Source of the DNA: Bacillota bacterium
GTDB lineage: Bacteria > Bacillota > Clostridia > Lachnospirales > Lachnospiraceae
DNA: 34,109 nucleotides
Reading direction: 5' to 3'
Assembly: GCA_023416695.1 (NCBI GenBank)
Contig: JAEZGY010000016.1
Coordinates: 1 to 34,109 of the forward strand
Below, in pieces: positions 7,152-16,382 of the stretch. Position numbers and translations under genes: made by a program. The number at the start of each line of letters is the position of its first letter. Position 1 is the stretch's first letter. The notes beneath the pieces were generated by a model. That model saw only the letters and a program-made list of their open reading frames with translations, was not told the DNA's origin and made no database searches.

Positions 7152-8093
7152 ATGGAAATCCCTGTTTACCTATTTACAGGTTTTTTGGAAAGTGGAAAGA
7201 CAACCTTTATTAAGGATACCATTTCCGATCCAGATTTTGTGGATGGAGAAAAAACACTGTTGATTCTTTGTGAAGAAGGAATAGAAGAGTATGATGAAGT
7301 TGCTCTTGCTAAATTAAATGTTGATGTTGTTACTGTAGAAGAGGAAGAGGAGTTGACAACAGAATTTATAAAGCAGTTGGAGACTTTTTATAATCCAGCT
7401 CGTGTCTTAATCGAGTTTAATGGGATGTGGAAGGTGACACGTCTTATTGAGGAAGTACTACCTGAACATTTGCCAGTTGTACAGGTGATCTCAACTATTG
7501 ATGCAACTACCTTTCAGGTTTACAACACCAATATGAAATCTATGCTTATGGAACAGATTGGGTTGTCAGATTTGGTTGTATTTAATAGATGTAAGCCAGA
7601 TATTAGCAAAGGGAATTGGAAGAGAAGTGTAAAGGCAGTAAACCGAAAAGCCACAATATACTTTGAGGGCTTGGATGGAAGACCTTTACCTGAGACAGAT
7701 GAGGACCTACCTTTTGATGTGAATTCTAAGGTGATTAAACTTGAGGACGATGACTATGGAATCTGGTATATGGATGCCTTAGAAAACCCTAAAAAGTATG
7801 CTGGTAAAACTGTTCTTATGAAGGCTGTAGTTTATAAAAACAAAAACTTCCCTAAAAACCAGTTTGTACCTGGAAGATTCGCTATGACCTGCTGTGCAGA
7901 CGACATCGCATTTATTGGATTTATCTGTAATTATGATGGAGTTGAGAATCTAAAGATGAAGGAATGGATTTATATCGAAGCAGAAGTGAGATGTGAATAT
8001 AGAAAGGAATATCGAGGAAAAGGTCCTGTACTTTATGCGAAAGTGGTAGAGCATACTACAAAGCCAGAAGAGGAACTTGTATATTTTAATTAG
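7152..8093 (+). CDS. CobW-like P-loop protein fused to a TIGR03943/YcgQ-like domain
   Basis: A 313-residue protein with two parts. The N-terminal half (1 to about 180) is a G3E-type P-loop domain: Walker A GFLESGKTT (10-18) and NRCKPD (145-150) at the NKxD position. It lacks the CxCC metal motif of its upstream neighbour. The C-terminal part (about 195-305) contains GRFAMTCCADDIAFIGF (241-257), the hallmark of the TIGR03943/DUF1980 proteins such as Bacillus YcgQ. Those proteins occur with YcgR-type permeases and COG0523 proteins in metal-related loci. The fusion therefore joins two proteins that are separate elsewhere. No N-terminal membrane spans are present, so this version is probably cytoplasmic. 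An AGAAGGA site precedes ATG 7152, and a strong terminator closes the pair. Confidence 0.8.
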   Translation: MEIPVYLFTGFLESGKTTFIKDTISDPDFVDGEKTLLILCEEGIEEYDEVALAKLNVDVVTVEEEEELTTEFIKQLETFYNPARVLIEFNGMWKVTRLIEEVLPEHLPVVQVISTIDATTFQVYNTNMKSMLMEQIGLSDLVVFNRCKPDISKGNWKRSVKAVNRKATIYFEGLDGRPLPETDEDLPFDVNSKVIKLEDDDYGIWYMDALENPKKYAGKTVLMKAVVYKNKNFPKNQFVPGRFAMTCCADDIAFIGFICNYDGVENLKMKEWIYIEAEVRCEYRKEYRGKGPVLYAKVVEHTTKPEEELVYFN

Positions 8094-8096
8094 TGT

Positions 8097-8148
8097 AAAA
8101 AATGCGTCTGAACAGATAGAAAAAGCTGACTGTTCAGACGCATTTTTT
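8097..8148 (+). terminator. Terminator after the COG0523 pair
   Basis: A perfect 19-bp inverted repeat (8097-8115 with 8130-8148) starts in an A run and ends in six Ts. It isolates the metallochaperone pair from the pilus operon. Confidence 0.9.
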
Positions 8149-8316
8149 GTCTCATTTAACAAATATTTTGTATTTTGTGGAGAAAAAATATATTGTAGGA
8201 AAAAATACCTATAATAAGTGCCTATTAAGGTAAAATATAGTTGAATATTACGAATGATGATGATATTATATTATCATATCTACATAATTTTACAACTACA
8301 GAGAGGGGCTAACTTA

Positions 8317-10020
8317 ATGGCGTTAGATGGATTTCGTAGAAAGAAAAAGCGGTTAGGTGATTTGTTGGTTGCAGCTCAAGTAATTACTGAGGAACAATTA
8401 CTTGATGCTTTGGAGCAGCAGAAGCTCACTAAAAATAAACTCGGAGAGATTTTGACTGATTTGGGTTATGCAACTGAATACCAGATTGCTCACGCCCTTC
8501 ATGTTCAATTAGATTATGATTTGGTTAATCTATCTGAGATTAAAATTCCTGACGAACTAGTTAATTTAGTGGATGATAAGGTATTAAGAAAGCATGTGGT
8601 AATTCCCTTTAGTTATAGGGATGGTAATCCAGCCATTGTAAATCTGGCAATGGCCAACCCACTAGATTTTATAGCCTTAGATGATTTATCTATTATAACA
8701 GATCGGATGATGAATCCTGTGGTTGCTACCACAACTGATGTCCTTAAAGCCATTGATAAATACTACGGAAATAAGGAAGCTATGGAGGTTGCAGAACAGT
8801 ACACTAAGGAAAAGGAAAGTCAATATAAAGAAGATAATGAGGATGCTAGTAATTTAGAGGTGGAGAATGCACCAATCGTATTACTAGTAAAGACGATTAT
8901 CGAACAGGCAGTGCGTCAGCGGGCCAGTGATATACATATAGAACCTATGGAGAGTAGGATTAGAGTAAGGTATCGTATTGATGGAGTTTTAACAGAAACG
9001 ATGCAATACAAGACTAGTCTGTTCGCTGCTATAGTAGCCCGAATTAAGATTATCGGTGGCATGGATATCTCTGAGAAGAGAAAACCTCAAGATGGCCGAA
9101 TTACTCAGATTGTAGACCGTGTGGAATATGATATTCGTGTTTCTGTTTTACCGACTGTATTTGGAGAAAAGATAGTAATGCGTTTAACAGCCAAAAAATC
9201 CTTAAACCGAGATAAATCAGAATTAGGGTTTACCGAGCAGGAACTTGAAGAATTTGATAAGATTCTTGCTCATCCACATGGCATAATTTTAGTAACGGGA
9301 CCAACGGGAAGTGGTAAGTCGACTACATTATATACAGCACTAAGTGAACTAAATAATGCAGATGTTAATATTATTACCGTTGAGGATCCTGTTGAGGCTA
9401 ATATAGATGGAATTAACCAGGTTCAGACGAATCCTAAAGCTGGTCTTACCTTTGCTTCAGCTCTACGATCCATCCTTCGTCAGGATCCTGATATCATTAT
9501 GATTGGTGAGATTCGTGATACAGAAACTGCACAGATAGCTGTTAAAGCGGCTATTACGGGCCATTTAGTTGTAAGTACCTTGCATACCAATAGTGCAGCT
9601 AGTTCCATAGCCAGACTAGAGGATATGGAGGTGGAGAGTTACTTAATTGCAGATTCTACAGTAGGAGTAATTGCACAACGTTTATTACGTCGCCTTTGCG
9701 TAAACTGCAAGAGAGAGGTACAGGCCACAGATATGGAAAAGACACTATTAAAGGTTCCATCAGATCGGGAGTTAAGGATATATGAGCCTTGTGGATGTGA
9801 AATCTGTGGACAGACAGGCTATTTAGGACGTATTGGTATCTATGAGATTATGAGTATTACACCTACTCTAAAGAGAATGATTAGTGAACATAAGAGGGCA
9901 GACGAAATCGAGGCAGAGGCAATCCGTGAAGGTATGCAAACTCTTCGAATGAGTGCTGGTAGATGTGTTATGGAGGGAATTAGTTCTGTAGCTGAGATGA
10001 AACGAGTTACATTTGAGTAG
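8317..10020 (+). CDS. pilB: Type IV pilus assembly ATPase PilB
   Basis: A 567-residue GspE/PilB-family hexameric ATPase that drives pilin polymerisation from the cytoplasmic face. It has an N-terminal MshEN-like domain (about 12-150), which in relatives can bind c-di-GMP; a second N domain (about 185-300); and the ATPase core. The core shows Walker A GPTGSGKST (328-336), the Asp box VEDPVE (355-360), Walker B DPDIIMIGEIRD (390-401) and a His box TGHLVVSTLHT (414-424). The zinc tetracysteine typical of assembly ATPases is Cys461/464 with Cys494/497. ATG 8317 follows GAGAGGGG (8301-8308). It is the first gene of the operon. Upstream, TTTGTA (8167-8172) and TATATT (8189-8194), 16 bases apart, may be a weak promoter. 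I saw no c-di-GMP riboswitch in the 168-base leader. Confidence 0.95.
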   Translation: MALDGFRRKKKRLGDLLVAAQVITEEQLLDALEQQKLTKNKLGEILTDLGYATEYQIAHALHVQLDYDLVNLSEIKIPDELVNLVDDKVLRKHVVIPFSYRDGNPAIVNLAMANPLDFIALDDLSIITDRMMNPVVATTTDVLKAIDKYYGNKEAMEVAEQYTKEKESQYKEDNEDASNLEVENAPIVLLVKTIIEQAVRQRASDIHIEPMESRIRVRYRIDGVLTETMQYKTSLFAAIVARIKIIGGMDISEKRKPQDGRITQIVDRVEYDIRVSVLPTVFGEKIVMRLTAKKSLNRDKSELGFTEQELEEFDKILAHPHGIILVTGPTGSGKSTTLYTALSELNNADVNIITVEDPVEANIDGINQVQTNPKAGLTFASALRSILRQDPDIIMIGEIRDTETAQIAVKAAITGHLVVSTLHTNSAASSIARLEDMEVESYLIADSTVGVIAQRLLRRLCVNCKREVQATDMEKTLLKVPSDRELRIYEPCGCEICGQTGYLGRIGIYEIMSITPTLKRMISEHKRADEIEAEAIREGMQTLRMSAGRCVMEGISSVAEMKRVTFE

Positions 10021-10061
10021 TTCTTCTTATAAAACTGATGATGGAATGAGGAACGATAGAT

Positions 10062-11123
10062 ATGATAACAATGAAAGAACTTTTGGTTATGGCTAATGAA
10101 AAGGGAGCATCAGACGTACACATTACCGTTGGGGTACCTCCTAAGTGCCGTGTAAATGGAGAACTTATTAATATAGGGACACCAGCTTTTGCTCCAGATG
10201 ATACTGTGAATATGGTCATGGCTCTTATGGATGAGAAACATAGAGGGATTTTGGAAGAAAAGGGAGAGGTGGATTTCTCCTATGCGATTCAGCATTTAGG
10301 TCGTTATCGTGTAAATATCTTTAAACAACGTGGCTCCTATGCAGCAGCCATTCGTCTTGTAGGGGTAACGATACCGAAACCTGAGGATTTAGGAATACCT
10401 AGCTCAGTAGTGGAACTTACTAATAAAAAGAGAGGGTTGGTTTTGGTTACTGGACCAACCGGAAGTGGTAAGTCTACGACCTTGGCTTCTTTAATAAATA
10501 TCATAAATGAAAATTACAATTCTCACATAATTACGCTAGAGGATCCCATTGAATATCTACATAAGCACAAAAAGGCAATTGTGAATCAAAGGGAGATAGG
10601 GAATGACTCAGAAACTTTTGCATCTGCCCTTCGTTCAGCCTTAAGACAGGATCCGGATGTTATTTTGGTGGGAGAGATGCGTGATCTTGATACCATCTCC
10701 ATTGCTGTAACTGCAGCAGAGACTGGACATCTTGTATTTTCTACCTTGCATACCATAGGAGCAGCCAATACCATTGATCGTATTATAGACGTGTTTCCAC
10801 CGTACCAGCAGCAACAGATACGTATTCAGTTAGCTACGGTAATTGAATGTATTGTGTCTCAGCAGTTGATACCATTAGCTAGTGGAAATGGTCGTGTAGC
10901 TGCTTATGAGGTCATGCATGCGAATAGTGCGATACGTAATTTGATTCGAGAGGCGAAAGCTCATCAAATTCAATCGGTTATGCAAACCAACCGAAAAGCA
11001 GGTATGCAGACCTTAGATGATGCCCTTTATGAATTATATTCTAAGAGAGTCATTGATGCAGAAAAATGCATCGCATTTTCACAAGATCCTGTGACTATGA
11101 GTCGGAAGGTATTTATGACGTAA
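10062..11123 (+). CDS. pilT: Type IV pilus retraction ATPase PilT
   Basis: A 353-residue retraction motor that depolymerises the pilus. It has the short N-terminal PAS-like domain (1-95), then Walker A GPTGSGKST (131-139), Asp box LEDPIEY (159-165), Walker B DPDVILVGEMRD (197-208), His box TGHLVFSTLHT (221-231) and the PilT-specific AIRNLIRE motif (290-297) needed for retraction. Unlike PilB it has no tetracysteine. GAGGA (10048-10052) lies 9 bases before the start. The gene is 41 bases after pilB. Its presence in the same operon implies a dynamic pilus capable of twitching, adhesion under tension or DNA uptake, rather than a static secretion pseudopilus. Confidence 0.95.
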   Translation: MITMKELLVMANEKGASDVHITVGVPPKCRVNGELINIGTPAFAPDDTVNMVMALMDEKHRGILEEKGEVDFSYAIQHLGRYRVNIFKQRGSYAAAIRLVGVTIPKPEDLGIPSSVVELTNKKRGLVLVTGPTGSGKSTTLASLINIINENYNSHIITLEDPIEYLHKHKKAIVNQREIGNDSETFASALRSALRQDPDVILVGEMRDLDTISIAVTAAETGHLVFSTLHTIGAANTIDRIIDVFPPYQQQQIRIQLATVIECIVSQQLIPLASGNGRVAAYEVMHANSAIRNLIREAKAHQIQSVMQTNRKAGMQTLDDALYELYSKRVIDAEKCIAFSQDPVTMSRKVFMT

Positions 11124-11238
11124 GGAAGTTGAATTATTACGTTCTAGCTTTACAGAAGGCTACTTTATGTCGATATTATATATAGGATAAGTTGATATAT
11201 GAATACGTTTTATGGAGTATAATTTGGGAGGAAGCGAG

Positions 11239-12456
11239 ATGGATAGCTTTTCATATAATGCCATTGGCATGGACGGTAAAGAGAAAAAAGGAAGTATGGA
11301 AGCTGCTTCTGCAGATAAGGTCATAGCACAGTTAAAGGCGGATGGTTTAGTTCCAATTAATGTATCACAGCAGTCTGCGTTATCAAAGGATATCAACATC
11401 TCTTTTGGAGGAAAGTTAAAGGCTAGGGATCTTAGCTTATTCTGTAGACAGTTTGTAGGTATTCTTTCCGCTGGTGTATCTATTATTAGTGCCCTGGATA
11501 TTATGAGTGAGCAGACTGCTAATAAGAAGTTAGCAGAAGCTATCAAAGGTACTCAGACTGCAGTAGAGAAGGGGGACAACCTAGCAACTGCCATGAGAAT
11601 GCAAGGTAAGGTATTTCCACCGCTTCTGCTTAATATGGTGGAGGCAGGAGAAGCTTCTGGTAATCTTGAGATAGCATTTGAGCGTATGGCTACTCATTTT
11701 GAGAAGGATAATAGAATAAAAGCCTTAATTAAGAAGGCAGCAATCTACCCTTGCGCGGTAGGCATTGTAGCCTTAATCGTTGTTATCGTCATGCTAGTTG
11801 TAGTAATCCCTAATTTTGAGGAATTATTTGCTTCCATGGGTGCTGAGCTACCCTTTCTTACAAGGGCTATTAAGAACGCCAGTGATTTTATAATAACTAA
11901 GTGGCCAATCCTTCTTTTGGTACTTGCTGTTATTATTGGAGCAGTTATTATGTTTAAGAAGTCCTCTAAGGGAGAGATCTTCTTTGCTAAGCTAGCACTT
12001 AAACTTCCTATCTTTGGAAAGTTGAATGTTAAGACCTATTCAGCTAGATATGCTAGGACAATCAGTACTCTGCTTGTAGCAGGAATTCCACTCATTGAAG
12101 CACTGGATATTACAGCTAAGACCATCGATAATAAAATTGTTCGTGATGCATTAATAAATGCGAAGACAGAAGTTGCAAGAGGTGTTCCTTTATCCGTACC
12201 ATTGAAAGCCTCTGGGATCTTTCCCCCTATGGTACATCATATGACTCATATAGGAGAGGAAACTGGTAACATTGAGGGAATGTTAAACAGACTTGCGGAT
12301 TATTATGATGAGGAAGTAGAGGTTGCGTCTCAAGGATTAACCGCAGCTCTAGAGCCAATCATAATCATTGTATTAGCTGTTATTGTTTGTGTCCTTGTTG
12401 CAGCCATTATGAGTCCAATGCTTAAGATGTACACAGCGATGGATAATTTAAAGTAG
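11239..12456 (+). CDS. pilC: Type IV pilus inner-membrane platform protein PilC
   Basis: A 405-residue GspF/PilC platform protein that couples the ATPases to pilin extraction from the membrane. It has a short N-terminal beta segment (1-45) and two repeated four-helix GspF domains (about 65-190 and 265-390). The paired signatures are FPPLLLNMVEAGEASGNL (126-143) and FPPMVHHMTHIGEETGNI (328-345). Membrane spans are at about 172-192, 223-240 and 371-393. ATG 11239 follows GGGAGG (11226-11231) by 7 bases. Its 115-base distance from pilT is larger than other gaps in the operon, but no terminator is visible there. Confidence 0.95.
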   Translation: MDSFSYNAIGMDGKEKKGSMEAASADKVIAQLKADGLVPINVSQQSALSKDINISFGGKLKARDLSLFCRQFVGILSAGVSIISALDIMSEQTANKKLAEAIKGTQTAVEKGDNLATAMRMQGKVFPPLLLNMVEAGEASGNLEIAFERMATHFEKDNRIKALIKKAAIYPCAVGIVALIVVIVMLVVVIPNFEELFASMGAELPFLTRAIKNASDFIITKWPILLLVLAVIIGAVIMFKKSSKGEIFFAKLALKLPIFGKLNVKTYSARYARTISTLLVAGIPLIEALDITAKTIDNKIVRDALINAKTEVARGVPLSVPLKASGIFPPMVHHMTHIGEETGNIEGMLNRLADYYDEEVEVASQGLTAALEPIIIIVLAVIVCVLVAAIMSPMLKMYTAMDNLK

Positions 12457-12537
12457 GTTATATACATTACAAAGCTAGCCAATACTGGTAGATTTGTAAT
12501 GCTTATAATAAAGAAAAATGAAAAGGAGAGAAATAAT

Positions 12538-12972
12538 ATGCAAGAGGTAAGAGAACAAAAATCAAAATCTAACAAAGGTTTTTCCCTTGTGGAACTCATT
12601 GTAGTTATTGCTATTATGGCAGTACTAGTTGGGGTTATCGGTATGCGTCTAGTAAAGTATGTGGGAGATGCCAAGGACTCAGTTGATGAAGGCAACAAAA
12701 AAAGTTTAAAATTAGCTGCAGAAGCTACGCTATCAGAGCCAAGCTATACAGGAACTGACTCAGGTGTGTTTACAATTACTAGTACTACAGCTGGAGCTAC
12801 GACTAGTGGCCTCGGTGGAAATTTCGATTCACTTTTTGCTGATAGAATGGAAACAGATGCGGCTGGGAATGTTAAGTATCCAATGCCTAACGATGGTACC
12901 AGCATATTTAGAATCACAGTAGCAGATGGTGGTGTTACGGTTGATGTAGTTGCAGCGCAAGCAAACCCTTGA
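12538..12972 (+). CDS. pilA: Type IV major pilin (PilA-like)
   Basis: A 144-residue prepilin. A 14-residue leader rich in Lys, Glu and Gln ends in Gly14. Cleavage would leave Phe at +1 and the essential Glu at +5 (FSLVELIVVIAIMAVLVG), followed by the N-terminal hydrophobic helix. The mature part is about 130 residues with a Thr/Ser/Gly-rich globular domain. There are no cysteines, so no disulfide-bounded D-region. Its compact size, strong AAGGAGAG site (12523-12530) and position between platform and peptidase genes suggest it is the main subunit. A long hairpin follows the gene. A 9-bp inverted repeat (12465-12473 with 12493-12501) and a TATAAT (12504-12509) lie upstream, so separate expression from the operon is possible. 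Confidence 0.9.
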   Translation: MQEVREQKSKSNKGFSLVELIVVIAIMAVLVGVIGMRLVKYVGDAKDSVDEGNKKSLKLAAEATLSEPSYTGTDSGVFTITSTTAGATTSGLGGNFDSLFADRMETDAAGNVKYPMPNDGTSIFRITVADGGVTVDVVAAQANP

Positions 12973-13041
12973 TTTTTCACAAAGCATTAAACCCGTTTTA
13001 CCTATTTTAAAACAATCATTAAAAATAGTTACATAACAGCT

Positions 13042-13076
13042 TCCATAACCAAGGTTTTTAAGGCCTTGGTTATGGA
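13042..13076 (+). terminator. Hairpin after the pilin gene, probably a partial terminator or RNA-stabilising stem
   Basis: A perfect 13-bp stem (13042-13054 with 13064-13076) has a 9-base loop but no following T run (the next bases are GCATTTGTAAAG). It lies 69 bases past the pilin stop codon. It could protect or process the upstream pilin mRNA and so favour pilin over downstream products. Confidence 0.55.
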
Positions 13077-13138
13077 GCATTTGTAAAGAGAATACTTTAA
13101 GCTTTATAGTGACAAAAGAACAACAATAGAAAGTGTGA

Positions 13139-13894
13139 ATGACAGTGGACGTATTACTTTATGTTATTGTTTTTTTATATGGTATTATAATTGGTAGCTT
13201 TTTAAATGTATTAATTTATCGAATCCCGAAAAAGGAGAATTTTATCACCAGCCGTTCCCACTGTATGAACTGTGAGTATCAGTTAAAATGGTACGATCTG
13301 ATACCAGTGTTTAGCTATGTGTTTCTCGGTGGTAAATGTAGAAAATGCAGAACGCATATCTCTCTTCAATATCCTTTAATCGAGCTTTTAAACGGTAGTA
13401 TGTATCTAGTAATTACTCTAATCTATGGTGTATCGTTAGAAACCTTACTTTATGCATTATTATTTTCTGCATTGTTGGCTTTAAGTGTGATAGATTTTAG
13501 AACATTTGAAATTCCATTGGGATTTAATATTTTCATTTTTTGTTTAGGTGTGATTCGTGTTATAACCGATTTCGCTCATTGGAGTGATTATGTAATCGGT
13601 TTTTTTGTAGTTAGTGGTTTTATATATCTCATTATTCTTCTGACAAAAGGAAGAGGAATGGGAGATGGAGATGGTAAACTTATGGCAGCAGTTGGATTGC
13701 TAATAGGCTGGAAGCTAGTATTATTATCCTTCTTTTTAGGATGCGTATTTGGATCTATTTTACATATTGCGCGGATGAAAATAACACGGGTTGACCATGT
13801 TCTTGCCTTTGGACCTTATTTAAGTATGGGGATTATGGTAAGTGTGTTGTGGGGGACTCGTTTGATAGACTGGTATATTGATTATTTTTTGTAA
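13139..13894 (+). CDS. pilD: Prepilin peptidase/N-methyltransferase PilD
   Basis: A 251-residue polytopic membrane aspartyl protease that cleaves prepilin leaders and N-methylates the new N terminus. The methyltransferase-associated segment has the GSFLNVLIYRIP motif (19-30) and a zinc-type tetracysteine, Cys42/45 and Cys67/70. The catalytic aspartates are Asp119 (VIDFRT) and Asp178 in GDGDGKL (175-181). About seven membrane spans are evident. The best start is ATG 13139, although its Shine-Dalgarno (AAAGTGTG) is poor compared with neighbours. It processes the five prepilin-like products encoded in this operon. Confidence 0.94.
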   Translation: MTVDVLLYVIVFLYGIIIGSFLNVLIYRIPKKENFITSRSHCMNCEYQLKWYDLIPVFSYVFLGGKCRKCRTHISLQYPLIELLNGSMYLVITLIYGVSLETLLYALLFSALLALSVIDFRTFEIPLGFNIFIFCLGVIRVITDFAHWSDYVIGFFVVSGFIYLIILLTKGRGMGDGDGKLMAAVGLLIGWKLVLLSFFLGCVFGSILHIARMKITRVDHVLAFGPYLSMGIMVSVLWGTRLIDWYIDYFL

Positions 13895-13945
13895 GTATAG
13901 TTTAGATAAACAATAGAGAAGGCTAACTCAAGGGGAGGAATCAAA

Positions 13946-15568
13946 TTGGGAAATAAAGTATTAAGTGTCGAGATTGGTCAACAGATTATTAGAGTGTGTG
14001 AAGTGGATTATAGGAAGAAAAATCCACATGTATATCAAAGCATTTCCTTTGAAACACCAGCAGGTGTAGTGGAAGATGGGTTTATTAGAGATAAGCTGGC
14101 ACTAGCAACGATCCTTAGAGAACAGCTAAATGTAGCTGATATGAAGACAGAGAAAGTAGTATTTACATTGTCTTCTACAAAGATTGCCAGTCGTGAGGCA
14201 CTGATACCACTAGTGAAGGATAATCAAGTAAATGATATTATTAAAACGAATGCGAAGGATTATTTCCCAGTCAATATTGAGGAATATGATTTGACCTATT
14301 GTGTATTAGAAAAAACTAATACAAAAGAATTGAAACAAATGCGTATTCTTGTTTTGGCAGCCCCTTCTTTATTGGTTAAGACCTACTTTGAGTTAGCCGA
14401 TATGATGAATTTGCATATTGTTTCTATTGATTATTCAGGTAATAGTTCTTATCAGCTATTACGGGGACAGGTAGGTATGGGAGTTAATTTGGTAGTTCAA
14501 ATTAATGACCATAGTTCCGTAATCAACTTATTAGAGAATGAAAGTCTGTTGCTACAACGGACAATACCTTATGGTACTACATCCATTGCTTCTTCTGTCA
14601 TTAGTAATTCTGTATTTGAAGTAAGTAATTATAGTGATGCCATAGGACTACTTAACAAGGAAAAACTAATCAAACCCCATTTTGATAATGATGATGAGGT
14701 AGCCTTTACCTTAGAGGACGTATCAGAGGAGTATACCCAACAGTCCATTATAGAAAGTGCCAAAAGTGATGTTACCAACTCTCTTACAACTCTTCTTTCT
14801 AATATTAGCAGGGTAATCGACTATTTTGTTACAAGACATCCTGGTAAGAAAATTGACAACTTTTATATTACTGGTGAGGGCACTAAGATTCAAGGCATAG
14901 AAGAGCTTATCATGAATGAGTTGGGGTTTGAAGTTAAGTCACTTTGTCGGTTTATTAATATAACCTTTGGTAAGACCTCTGCGGAACTAGAGAGTAATAC
15001 AAGTGTATTTTTGTCCTGTATTGGTGCAGCAATCAATCCTATTGACTTTACGCCAACTGAGTATTCAGTAAAACCAATTGCAAATAGTACCATGTTATTT
15101 CCAGTACTATTACTGGTTGTATCTGTGTTAGGGGCATTGGGGATCTTTATATCCTCTCTCATGGTCTATAATAATTCTAAAGACGAATATAATAGTATTG
15201 ATACGAAGATTAAGGAAATACAAGATATTCAGACCTTGTATTCTGATTATCAAGTTTCAGAAAGTGATTTAAAGAATATCGAGGCTTTTGATGCTTTAAC
15301 AAAAAGCGCTGGTGATGATTTTCTAACTTTTATTAAAGAGTTGGAAGATAAGACTCCTGTAGGGACTCTTGTGCAAACAATTTCTATTCAAGAGAAATCT
15401 GCTAGTATTCAGGCAACGTCTACATCCAAGGAAGTATTGGCTAAGTATGTAGAGGAATTACAAACTATTGAAAGTCTTCTAACAGTATTTGTATCAAACT
15501 TTGTGGAGACAAAAGATGATAATGGTATGCCAACAGTTAGCTATACTGTTGTATGCGTATTTAAATAG
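13946..15568 (+). CDS. pilMN: Fused PilM-PilN type IV pilus alignment protein
   Basis: A 540-residue protein joining two normally separate proteins. Residues 1 to about 360 form an actin-like PilM domain: VLSVEIGQQIIRVCEV at the start as phosphate-1 region, and FYITGEGTKIQGIEEL (306-321) as the adenosine-type motif. Residues INPIDFTP (363-370) correspond to the conserved PilN N-terminal motif that docks into PilM. A membrane span (382-408), a short coiled coil (about 410-435) and a ferredoxin-like PilN outer domain (about 455-540) follow. The fusion is known from Clostridioides difficile (PilMN). The start is TTG 13946 after a very strong AGGGGAGGA site (13931-13939). The gene precedes pilO by 12 bases, as expected for the PilM/N/O complex. 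Confidence 0.88.
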   Translation: MGNKVLSVEIGQQIIRVCEVDYRKKNPHVYQSISFETPAGVVEDGFIRDKLALATILREQLNVADMKTEKVVFTLSSTKIASREALIPLVKDNQVNDIIKTNAKDYFPVNIEEYDLTYCVLEKTNTKELKQMRILVLAAPSLLVKTYFELADMMNLHIVSIDYSGNSSYQLLRGQVGMGVNLVVQINDHSSVINLLENESLLLQRTIPYGTTSIASSVISNSVFEVSNYSDAIGLLNKEKLIKPHFDNDDEVAFTLEDVSEEYTQQSIIESAKSDVTNSLTTLLSNISRVIDYFVTRHPGKKIDNFYITGEGTKIQGIEELIMNELGFEVKSLCRFINITFGKTSAELESNTSVFLSCIGAAINPIDFTPTEYSVKPIANSTMLFPVLLLVVSVLGALGIFISSLMVYNNSKDEYNSIDTKIKEIQDIQTLYSDYQVSESDLKNIEAFDALTKSAGDDFLTFIKELEDKTPVGTLVQTISIQEKSASIQATSTSKEVLAKYVEELQTIESLLTVFVSNFVETKDDNGMPTVSYTVVCVFK

Positions 15569-15580
15569 GGGGGGAAGCAA

Positions 15581-16345
15581 ATGAAAATCAGTCAAAAAGA
15601 TGCAAAACTATTAATCATTATGGCCTGTGTAGTATTGCTTGGAGTTTCCTATTTCTTCGGTTATAGTAAGTATAATGATATGACGGATGAGATGAATACC
15701 AAGACGCAAGCCCTTCTGACCCAGTATGAGAAATTAGAGGAAAAAAATAAGCACAGAGATGAGTATACAAAGAAAATTCAAGAGAACAAGGATAAAATAG
15801 CAAGTATCACTGCAAAATATCCATCGAAAATACAAAATAAAGATGAGATTTATTTATCTAGTATTATAGAAAAACAATGTGGTGCATGGGTGAATACCGT
15901 TAATATTTCTGATATTGCCATTGTGTACACGCCACAGAATACAGACACAACTGGTACGGATACGGCAGAAACAACAACAGACTCTACAAAAACGGAATCT
16001 AACAAAGCTCCTGCTACGACAGATACAACAACGGATGCTGCTATCAATGAAAATGGTCTTAAATTTATAGGATATAAAGCTACAACACAGTTAAGCTTTC
16101 AAGCAGATTATGACCAGATGAAAAAAATAGTTGCCTTTATTAATAATTATTCCAGTCGTAAGTCCATCAGTGCGATTACTTTGGCTGTAGATAATACCAC
16201 AGGTCTCCTTACAGGTACCTTAGACTATAATAGCTATTGCTTAGTTGGTGCAGATACTACCTATACACCATTAGAAATTCCGAAACTACCTACTGGTGTA
16301 AAGAATATATTTGATGATATGGTCCGAAATAATGAGACAGAGTAG
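15581..16345 (+). CDS. pilO: PilO-like alignment complex protein
   Basis: A 254-residue bitopic membrane protein. A short cytoplasmic tail is followed by one span (9-28), a Lys/Glu-rich coiled coil (about 31-78) and an outer domain (82-245). This is the PilO/GspM plan, and position directly after pilMN supports the call. A low-complexity segment (116-153), dominated by Thr, Asp and Ala, is inserted in the outer domain and would be a flexible, surface-exposed loop or linker, possibly O-glycosylated. The G-run Shine-Dalgarno (15567-15575) overlaps the end of pilMN. Sequence identity to known PilO is low, so the call relies on topology and context. Confidence 0.75.
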   Translation: MKISQKDAKLLIIMACVVLLGVSYFFGYSKYNDMTDEMNTKTQALLTQYEKLEEKNKHRDEYTKKIQENKDKIASITAKYPSKIQNKDEIYLSSIIEKQCGAWVNTVNISDIAIVYTPQNTDTTGTDTAETTTDSTKTESNKAPATTDTTTDAAINENGLKFIGYKATTQLSFQADYDQMKKIVAFINNYSSRKSISAITLAVDNTTGLLTGTLDYNSYCLVGADTTYTPLEIPKLPTGVKNIFDDMVRNNETE

Positions 16346-16382
16346 ATGAAGCAGGATGTATAGAGAAAGGGCGTGAGAGTAT

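Noticed and set aside
8149..8316. Possible c-di-GMP riboswitch in front of the pilus operon, as seen in Clostridioides difficile
   Set aside because: The leader lacks the conserved riboswitch core sequences and has no terminator or sequestering stem before pilB.
12465..12509. Inverted repeat and TATAAT before the pilin gene as an independent promoter with operator
   Set aside because: The repeat may be only an RNA hairpin and there is no -35 or extended -10. It is mentioned with the pilin gene but not called as a separate feature.
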